NCBI GenBank assembly: GCA_017541565.1
Contig: JAFXYU010000219.1
Span: 1-27,292, forward strand
DNA: 27,292 nucleotides
From: a bacterium
GTDB taxonomy: Bacteria; Cyanobacteriota; Vampirovibrionia; Gastranaerophilales; Gastranaerophilaceae
Direction of reading: 5' to 3'
Below the pieces are notes generated by a model. It did not search any database, was not told the DNA's origin, and saw nothing but the letters and a program-made list of their open reading frames with translations. Both the position numbers and the translations under genes were made by a program. This document shows positions 21,505 through 27,292 of this stretch, piece by piece. Every line of letters starts with the position of its first letter. The first letter of the stretch is position 1.

Positions 21505-22106
21505 AATTTGTTACCGATTCTTTCAAGTCCGACAACTTCATCAAAATCTTTTCGGGTTTTGTTTGGTTTTGACGGCTCAATTTCGTACCCCAAAGATATT
21601 ATTGTGGAAAGAATTTGTTTGTCATTCATATTTAGTTCTTTTTTGACTTTGGCATATATTTCCTGATTTATTCCCGTAATTTCATTCCCCATTGCGCCTA
21701 TTATGCAGGAACGGATTTTCAAAGACTCTGCGGTTAACATCATATAAGAAATCGGATAAATTACTTGTTCCATTGTTCTTATTAAAAGTCCGTTTTCACC
21801 CTGCAGCGCAGGATTAAGTGCAGGATTTTGGAAATTTGTAATTCCGGCTTTTTCCCAAGCGTCAAGATCTGCAATAACGACAATCAAGGCGTCTGCCGTT
21901 TTCACCTGATTTTGACCGAGTGAAAGTTCGCAAAGCAAATCCTTGTTTTCTTGAGATTTAACTAAAACAAATTTCCACGCCTGAACGTTCATCCAAGATG
22001 GAGCGAGCCTTCCTGCTTCAAGAATTTTTTTTAAATCTTCGTCCGGAATATGTTTTTCCGAATATTTTCTAACGCTTTGCCTGTTTTTAATTAAATCTAA
22101 AACCAT
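21501..22106 (-). CDS. nitroreductase family FMN-dependent oxidoreductase
   Basis: 201 residues. Nitroreductase-fold enzymes are homodimers using FMN and NAD(P)H. The N-terminal signature LIKNRQSVRKYSEKHIPDEDLKKILEAGRLAPSWMNVQAWKFVLV (about 4-48) carries the FMN-phosphate binding Arg and Ser residues. The middle has SYMMLTAESL and RSCIIGAMGN, and the end has ISLGYEIEPSKPNKTRKDFDEVV. AAGGAG lies seven bases before the ATG. It follows the SH3-like gene by 18 bases and is the last gene of a minus-strand run. The substrate is not predictable; many relatives reduce quinones, flavins or nitroaromatics. Confidence 0.93.
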   Translation of the reverse strand: MVLDLIKNRQSVRKYSEKHIPDEDLKKILEAGRLAPSWMNVQAWKFVLVKSQENKDLLCELSLGQNQVKTADALIVVIADLDAWEKAGITNFQNPALNPALQGENGLLIRTMEQVIYPISYMMLTAESLKIRSCIIGAMGNEITGINQEIYAKVKKELNMNDKQILSTIISLGYEIEPSKPNKTRKDFDEVVGLERIGNKF

Positions 22107-22124
22107 AACTTGCTCCTTAAAAAT

Positions 22125-22751
22125 TTATTTTATACTTGGAAATGCATAGATTCTTCCGTTGGTTTCACGCCATTTAAGAAATCCTGTTTTAGGTATTTTA
22201 TCCAAATCTACGACGGAAACGAGCGCCCAGTTTCCGCGAATTGCGGTGAGGCGGATTTGTTTTACATAATTCAATTTTCCGACGTTTTGAGATAAATCAT
22301 CGGCTTTTGCATGCAGAATTTCAACCGAATCGGGGGTATCTTTCAACATTCTGAGACCGTACTTACGACCGTACATATTATAAAAACTAAGCCATGGAAG
22401 AAACTGAAATCTGTCTTCGGTTTTTACCCATCCTTTAGCGCCCGTATGTTTGTTATATAAAACTTCTACCCAGCCGTCATCGCCTATATCTGTAACATAC
22501 ATAAGTCCGAGTTTTTTTTCATTCAGCAGTACTCCGAAAACTCCGTCAGGCATTGAAACCGGATCGTAAGAAAAACTGAATTCTTTTATGACATTGGATT
22601 TTTCGTCAGGTTCTGCGTATATGGTGAGATTTTCACCGGTTTGGTAAACTCCGATTGCCGTTTTTGGAATATTATCCATATAGTATGGCATAGTGTCCGC
22701 AAATACCGGAATCCCTATCATCATAAATATTAATACAATTATCTTTTTCAT
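22125..22751 (-). CDS. exported protein with SH3-like domains
   Basis: 208 residues with a signal peptide (MKKIIVLIFMMIGIPVFA, cleavage near residue 18). Two beta-rich regions look like bacterial SH3 domains. The first (about 34-120) ends DDGWVEVLYNKHTGAKGWVKTED, with the alternating small/aromatic GWV pattern typical of SH3_3-type domains. The second (about 150-205) ends TGFLKWRETNGRIYAF. Such domains bind peptidoglycan or act as adaptors in the periplasm. GGAGAGA precedes the ATG and an extended -10 box is about 25 bases upstream. It probably shares a transcript with the nitroreductase that follows. The specific role is unknown. Confidence 0.8.
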   Translation of the reverse strand: MKKIIVLIFMMIGIPVFADTMPYYMDNIPKTAIGVYQTGENLTIYAEPDEKSNVIKEFSFSYDPVSMPDGVFGVLLNEKKLGLMYVTDIGDDGWVEVLYNKHTGAKGWVKTEDRFQFLPWLSFYNMYGRKYGLRMLKDTPDSVEILHAKADDLSQNVGKLNYVKQIRLTAIRGNWALVSVVDLDKIPKTGFLKWRETNGRIYAFPSIK

Positions 22752-22776
22752 TTTCTCTCCGCCATTTTTTATTTAT

Positions 22777-22785
22777 ATTTTATCA
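22777..22785 (-). promoter_or_regulatory. extended -10 box of the SH3-like gene
   Basis: Minus strand TGA-TAAAAT (22785-22777), about 25 bases before the ATG, just before the stop region of the upstream gene. This leaves an 18-base leader with the ribosome site. Confidence 0.45.
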
Positions 22786-22787
22786 TA

Positions 22788-24608
22788 TTACTTGATTTTG
22801 CACACTACAAATTTTTTCCATGGATTAAGTTCGCTAAAGATGATGTAATTGATATCTTTGCAATTATTAAGCCGTTTTATTTTGCCGTTGGAATATTTAT
22901 TCAGTGTTTTTAACAAAATTCTCATATCTACCTTATAGAATCCCAATTCGTCATAAGAATAAACGTAATATACGTCTTTTTCGTTTTTAAGAATTTCGGT
23001 AATTTTTTCACCAATAACATTATCTGCAAAATACTTGTTTTTAAATGGTGAATCGGTATTCCAAAAACCTTCTTTTGCATATTTTTCAGGGATGGAGAAA
23101 CCTATGTACGATACATTTTTATTTTGTTTCGGAATAATAAAACTTGCCAGCATTGTGCCGCAAATTACCGTTGAATTATCTTTAAAACCGGCATTTCCTA
23201 TGGAAAGAACTTTATTCAGACACCAGAAATTAAGTGCGTTAAAGGGATAAATCAACTTGGAAAGACATATTATCATAACAAGCGACAATATAATGCCAGT
23301 GTTTTTGAAAGAATCGGAAAGGTCTTTTCTTTTTGTAATAAGCATGTAAATCAAAATCCCAACGGCAAACAACAATATAATAAATTCCGCAAATCCAAAG
23401 ATGTCAGGTCTTTGTCTGACATGGCTTGTTATACAAAGAGCCAAAATAGCCAATACCATATATGTATCTACTTTTGAGTTTTTACTTACGCTCCATAAAT
23501 AACAGGTAACAGCGATTATGATTGAGCCGAGCGGGAAAAGTAAAAGCGCATATCTGAGATTTCCGAAAAATGCCGAGTTTGAATAATATAAAACCGCCGT
23601 GAATAAAATTATTACGTTAAAAATTTTATAATCAACAATTTTATTCAGACTTTCTTTAATATCGGAAAACTTAGAAAGAATAAAGTACAAGAGGACAGAA
23701 ATAAAGGTAAGCGGTATTTTGAAGTCGTAGAAAGGATATTCAAAACCGATATTACCCAGCATTGTGTTTCTGATCGGACCAAAGAGGAGTTCAAAAATAT
23801 TCTTTGCTCGTATATGTTCAAATTCATACCCGTAAATACTGTTTGTGTCGCACAGAGGCGAATGAAAGATGTTGTTAAAATACGGGAAAAGCGGATTTCC
23901 AAAATGTTTCCATAAAAGGTACATCCACCATCCGTTTGTAATCAGAAAGCCGAAAAACATTGAGACTGTCAGAATTATTGCCGTTTTAACAGGTTTTTCG
24001 ACTTGTTTGTAGTAAGCAAGAGTGCAAACCAAAACAGCAAGACCAAAAACGCCCATAGAATACTTCAATCCTACGGAGATGCCGATCAGAACTCCGCATA
24101 AAATCAGTTTCAAAACTTTTGAACCGGAGAAATCATCAAAGAATGTTTTTATGAAAATAATAAATCCGATAAAAGCGGGGATAGCAATTTGTATATCAAT
24201 GTATGAAGAATCAATGCACAGCATTATAATCGGAGAAATTATTGTCATTAACGTGCAGAATACAACATAGATATTTTTTTCCGTTCCTTTAAAAATCACA
24301 TTAAACAAAACAAAGGAAAGATACATAAAAAATCCCCATTTGAAACCGGACAGGAATAGAAATATATATGGGTGTGTGTTTAATTTTTCTGCCATATAAT
24401 ATAATCCCGCATCCAACAGAGGGTTAAAATAAGACCTGAACATAGCAGGGAATAAATCAACGTTCAGCCTGTTGTTTAAAAATGCCCATCCGTTGTAATA
24501 ATGGTAATTTATAAAATCCCAACTCACGTTGTTTATAAAAAATATTCCGACTATTCCGCTGATAACCAGAAACAATAATAATATCAATATTTGTTTAAAT
24601 ATTTTCAT
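22788..24608 (-). CDS. multi-pass GT-C-like membrane protein (paralogue 1)
   Basis: 606 residues with about ten or more hydrophobic helices. The first periplasmic loop contains VSWDFINYHYYNGWAFLNNRL followed by DLFPAMFRSYFNPLLDAGLYY. An early Asp in this position is typical of GT-C glycosyltransferases, which use polyprenyl-phosphate sugars. A middle signature is NGWWMYLLWKHFGNPLFPYFNNIFHSP. The last 130 residues form a soluble tail from DNSTVICGTMLASFIIP to VVCKIK. The sequence is clearly paralogous to the next protein upstream, with the same order of motifs. GGGAG lies six bases before the ATG, 13 bases after the previous stop. I cannot name the sugar or acceptor; a surface glycan or glycoprotein is likely. 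Confidence 0.78.
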   Translation of the reverse strand: MKIFKQILILLLFLVISGIVGIFFINNVSWDFINYHYYNGWAFLNNRLNVDLFPAMFRSYFNPLLDAGLYYMAEKLNTHPYIFLFLSGFKWGFFMYLSFVLFNVIFKGTEKNIYVVFCTLMTIISPIIMLCIDSSYIDIQIAIPAFIGFIIFIKTFFDDFSGSKVLKLILCGVLIGISVGLKYSMGVFGLAVLVCTLAYYKQVEKPVKTAIILTVSMFFGFLITNGWWMYLLWKHFGNPLFPYFNNIFHSPLCDTNSIYGYEFEHIRAKNIFELLFGPIRNTMLGNIGFEYPFYDFKIPLTFISVLLYFILSKFSDIKESLNKIVDYKIFNVIILFTAVLYYSNSAFFGNLRYALLLFPLGSIIIAVTCYLWSVSKNSKVDTYMVLAILALCITSHVRQRPDIFGFAEFIILLFAVGILIYMLITKRKDLSDSFKNTGIILSLVMIICLSKLIYPFNALNFWCLNKVLSIGNAGFKDNSTVICGTMLASFIIPKQNKNVSYIGFSIPEKYAKEGFWNTDSPFKNKYFADNVIGEKITEILKNEKDVYYVYSYDELGFYKVDMRILLKTLNKYSNGKIKRLNNCKDINYIIFSELNPWKKFVVCKIK

Positions 24609-24621
24609 TCCGCACTCCCGA

Positions 24622-26457
24622 TTATTTTATTTTGCAGACAACGATATTATCCCACGGATTGACCTGATTTAATACCTTGTGCTTTATAATTTTACAATTT
24701 TTAATACCGTTTATTTTGTTTTTTGAGTATTGGGCAATGGCTTTTTCGTATAATTCAAAATCTTGTTCATTTTCTCCGAGCAATGATTTTGAGTATACAA
24801 AATATACGTCATTGTTTTTTTCAATTAATTTTTCAAGCCTTTTTTCATGTATATTGTCAGAAAAATACATATTTCTGAATTTTGTTTTTTTATTATAATA
24901 TCCTTTTTTAGCCAAATCCGGAGGCAGTACAAAACCGGTATAAACAACATTTTTAGCGGTTTGTACAGGAATAATCGACGACGTATGCATCGTTCCGCAA
25001 AGGACAAGAGAATTATCTCTAATTCCGGATTTTTCAAAATTCACAACTTTTTTTGCCATATCAGAAATATTATAAGCAGAAATCGGAAGTTTCATTGTAA
25101 GTATACAAAGAATTAGGATAAGTTGGGTTGTTATAATATAATTTTTGGACAAATCCGAGCGGAATTTCATTTTGTTAAGAAGACAAAGCGTTACAATTAT
25201 TATTGAGCAGATAATTGCTGCGCGGGCAATGGTTGCAAAAATGCCGAAGTTTTCAATGAAAACAAAATGATAAATAAATAAATATGCAAGAAAGAAACAA
25301 AACAACGAACTCTTTTCGCACAATTTTTCCGATAACATGTTACAGACGTATACGATTCCAAGCGCAGCAAGCGGAAGAACGGATAAAATATATCTGTTGT
25401 TACCGAACAGTGCCAGATTTGTATAGTAAACCGAAACAGTAAATATAATAACGGTTATAAATTTATTCCAATCAACTAACGGCGCGGCATTTTCTTTAAT
25501 ATACGATAATTTTTTTATTATCGGGTATAATGCGACGGACAGGAACATTAGAGGGAGTTTCAAATCAAACCATTCTCCTTCAAGTCCGATAAATTTTGCC
25601 ATCGGATTTCTGAGCGGAGAAAATACGAAATGAATAATATTGTGCGGTCGCAGATGGGCAAATTCAAACCCGAAAATAGTATTTGTGTCGCTTAAAGGTG
25701 AATGAAAGATATTGTTAAAATAAGGGAAAATCGGATTTGCAAAATTTTTCCAAAGCGTGTACATCCACCATCCGTTTGCGGTAATAAATCCCGCAAATAT
25801 TCCCGCAGAAATTATAAAAAATGTACTAAGCGGATTTTCAATTCTTTTTCTGTTGTATAAAAAGCAGCATAATAAACCAAAATAAAATACCGTAGCGGCA
25901 TATTTAAATCCTACCGCCATTCCGAAAAGAATACCCGAAGAAAAGAGTATAATTTTTCTTTTTGGGGAGTCGCTTTTGTCAAAGAATTTAATGAACAGAA
26001 AAAAACCAAGAAGAGCAAGTGTGTTAATCTGAATATCATTTGCGGAAAATTCTACGGAAAGAATAATTAGCGGCGACAAAAGCGTTAAAAGTAAAAGCGT
26101 AAATAATGTTATTTTCCGTTCTGCCCCTTCTTTTATTACCAGAAAATCAAAAATAAGGTAGGAAACAAACATAAAAATGCCCAACTTTATACCGGAAATA
26201 AAGGAAAAGATAAACGGATGATTGTTGAAGGTTCGTATTAAAATGTACAAAAGGCCGTCCATAACAGGATTAACGTAAGACCTGAACAAAGACGGATAAA
26301 TATCCGTTCCAAGCCTGTTATGGAATAATGCCCAGCCGTTATAGTAGTGATAACTTAAAAAGTCCCAACTGACTTTGTATACGAACAGAGTTCCTAAAAT
26401 TCCGCCCAAAAGAACAAAAATCAGACCGAGTATCAAATATTTTTTATTCGTTCCCAT
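24622..26457 (-). CDS. multi-pass GT-C-like membrane protein (paralogue 2)
   Basis: 611 residues, a tandem duplicate of the 22788-24608 product. Matching segments: VSWDFLSYHYYNGWALFHNRL, YPSLFRSYVNPVMDGLLY, NGWWMYTLWKNFANPIFPYF, HSPLSDTNTIFGFEFAHLRP, DNSLVLCGTMHTSSIIP and the VVCKIK end. Differences are spread along the whole length, so the duplication is old. The start has no Shine-Dalgarno; an extended -10 box (TGA-TAGAAT) ends six bases before the ATG and overlaps the stop codon of the upstream cyclase gene. It may therefore be made both from its own leaderless mRNA and by read-through from the cyclase. Confidence 0.78.
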   Translation of the reverse strand: MGTNKKYLILGLIFVLLGGILGTLFVYKVSWDFLSYHYYNGWALFHNRLGTDIYPSLFRSYVNPVMDGLLYILIRTFNNHPFIFSFISGIKLGIFMFVSYLIFDFLVIKEGAERKITLFTLLLLTLLSPLIILSVEFSANDIQINTLALLGFFLFIKFFDKSDSPKRKIILFSSGILFGMAVGFKYAATVFYFGLLCCFLYNRKRIENPLSTFFIISAGIFAGFITANGWWMYTLWKNFANPIFPYFNNIFHSPLSDTNTIFGFEFAHLRPHNIIHFVFSPLRNPMAKFIGLEGEWFDLKLPLMFLSVALYPIIKKLSYIKENAAPLVDWNKFITVIIFTVSVYYTNLALFGNNRYILSVLPLAALGIVYVCNMLSEKLCEKSSLFCFFLAYLFIYHFVFIENFGIFATIARAAIICSIIIVTLCLLNKMKFRSDLSKNYIITTQLILILCILTMKLPISAYNISDMAKKVVNFEKSGIRDNSLVLCGTMHTSSIIPVQTAKNVVYTGFVLPPDLAKKGYYNKKTKFRNMYFSDNIHEKRLEKLIEKNNDVYFVYSKSLLGENEQDFELYEKAIAQYSKNKINGIKNCKIIKHKVLNQVNPWDNIVVCKIK

Positions 26458-26461
26458 TCTG

Positions 26462-27292
26462 CTATTCTATCACGGATAAAACTTCATAGATATCAAGTTT
26501 GTTTGCTTTGCCTCTGACTTCAACATCAGAAATTTTTCTTGCTTCAATTATGTCTTTAGAAGCGTTGTATGTTTCGGTGCTTATAAGCATTTTGCTGTTG
26601 AATGTTTTATTATAACTTTCGAGCCGGCTTGCAAGGTTAACGGTGTCGCCTATAACAGTATATTCCATTCGGTTTTCGGAGCCTATATTTCCGACAAAAG
26701 CCTCTCCGGTGTTTATGCCGATTCCGATTTCAATTTTTGGCTTTCCCTCTTTTTCCCATTTTTGTTGAAGTTCTTCGACTTTTTTAAGCATTTCAAATCC
26801 GCATTTTACCGCGTTTGCGGGATGATTTTCATCTTGAATAGGCTCTCCAAAGATTGCCATTATGGCATCTCCTATAAATTTATTTATAATGCCGTTATAT
26901 TTTCTTACAATCGGTTCCATTTCCGAGAAATATTCATTCAGGATGGATGTAACCTCTTCTGCCGACAATTTTTCGGACATTGAAGTAAATCCCCGAATAT
27001 CCGAGAACAGTATGGTTGCTGTTGCTTTTTTCCCGCCAAGTCCGAGATTGTCAATATTTTGGATGACACGTTTCATAACATCCTCCGACATGTATTTTCC
27101 CAGTGCGTTTTCCATTTTTAGTTTTTTCTTGCTTTCTATTATGTATCGATGGATATATGCAACAATCATTGTCATAATATACATTACAACAGGTGTTATA
27201 ACGAGTGTTACCACTGCATAATAGTAACAAATACAGGTTATAAGCATATATGTCAAAATTGCCGAAAATGTTAATGCCAAACCCTTAAACAG
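26462..27292 (-). CDS. class III adenylate/guanylate cyclase (5' end cut by window edge)
   Basis: The reading frame stays open to the last base, so the N-terminus is missing. Visible from the edge: membrane helices (about the first 55 residues, LTFSAILTYMLITCICYYY and VITPVVMYIMTMIVAYIH), a short linker, then the catalytic domain. Metal-binding Asp residues occur in LFSDIRGFTSMSE and KFIGDAIMAIFGEP. IGDTVNLASRLE holds the transition-state Asn and Arg. The Lys of INKFIGD and the Asp of IGDTVN fit ATP as substrate. The layout suggests a CHASE2-type sensor upstream, common in proteins with this domain order; that part is not seen. It probably makes cAMP. The stop is four bases before the GT-C paralogue. 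Confidence 0.93.
   Translation of the reverse strand: MFKGLALTFSAILTYMLITCICYYYAVVTLVITPVVMYIMTMIVAYIHRYIIESKKKLKMENALGKYMSEDVMKRVIQNIDNLGLGGKKATATILFSDIRGFTSMSEKLSAEEVTSILNEYFSEMEPIVRKYNGIINKFIGDAIMAIFGEPIQDENHPANAVKCGFEMLKKVEELQQKWEKEGKPKIEIGIGINTGEAFVGNIGSENRMEYTVIGDTVNLASRLESYNKTFNSKMLISTETYNASKDIIEARKISDVEVRGKANKLDIYEVLSVIE
26464..26472 (-). promoter_or_regulatory. extended -10 box inside the end of the cyclase gene
   Basis: Minus strand TGA-TAGAAT (26472-26464), six bases, ATG at 26457. It overlaps the cyclase stop codon. The same ten bases, GTGATAGAAT, with the same six-base gap precede the ATG at 9069. Confidence 0.55.

Overview
The window looks like a low-GC bacterial chromosome carrying mostly single-copy housekeeping genes mixed with lineage-specific hypothetical genes. 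My best guess is an uncultured gut-type Melainabacteria/Vampirovibrionia lineage such as Gastranaerophilales. This rests on the AT-rich codon use, several proteins with a short N-terminal F-G type motif (for example NVNFRGG, NTNFNA, DTVFGG) that I associate with that group, an N-terminally membrane-anchored YvcK, and the general gene repertoire. It is an inference from memory, not a database result. There is no phage module, CRISPR array, transposase or rRNA operon.

Layout. 86-487: a DUF805 membrane protein, then a spacer with a REP-like double hairpin. 750-3745 (minus): a secreted protein, a ComF-type phosphoribosyltransferase and a lineage-specific membrane-anchored protein. 3966-7268 (plus): dapF (lysine/peptidoglycan), tilS (tRNA-Ile lysidinylation), pheS (Phe-tRNA synthetase alpha). 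7280-8218 (minus): a CgeB-like glycosyltransferase whose promoter is back-to-back with that of tRNA-Arg(CCU) at 8365-8440. 8441-8772: a gene-free, repeat-rich stretch. 8773-11477: five lineage-specific hypothetical proteins, including a tandem paralogous pair. 11497-13272 (minus): a Na/Pi cotransporter. 13499-15162 (plus): a small unknown protein, then an unknown helical protein overlapping prmC. 15243-18188 (plus): a tight operon pxpA-like, yvcK, panB. 18185-21172 (minus): an operon of an unknown protein, an OmpR-type response regulator and its sensor kinase. 21298-21504 (plus): a small four-cysteine protein. 21501-27292 (minus): a run of class III nucleotide cyclase (cut by the window edge), two tandem paralogous multi-pass GT-C-like membrane proteins, an SH3-like secreted protein and a nitroreductase.

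How the genes work together. The recognisable functions are translation and its accuracy (tilS, pheS, prmC, tRNA-Arg), cell envelope precursors and glycans (dapF, yvcK, the glycosyltransferases), cofactor and metabolite supply (panB, pxpA), phosphate uptake, and signalling (two-component pair, cyclase). The most striking global signal is regulatory. Genes split into those with a clear Shine-Dalgarno sequence and a second class (comF, tilS, the CgeB-like gene, the 98-aa gene, the gene before prmC, the upstream GT-C gene, probably the 9770 gene) that has no Shine-Dalgarno but a -10 promoter box, often extended (TGN), 6 to 12 nt before the start codon. That is the arrangement expected of leaderless or near-leaderless mRNAs. 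Other points for a second look are a long hairpin in the tRNA-Arg leader, a helically phased TTGCAC array with a T-arm-complementary segment downstream of that tRNA, REP-like hairpins with a compensatory base-pair change, and a histidine kinase with a degenerate ATP-lid G1 box.
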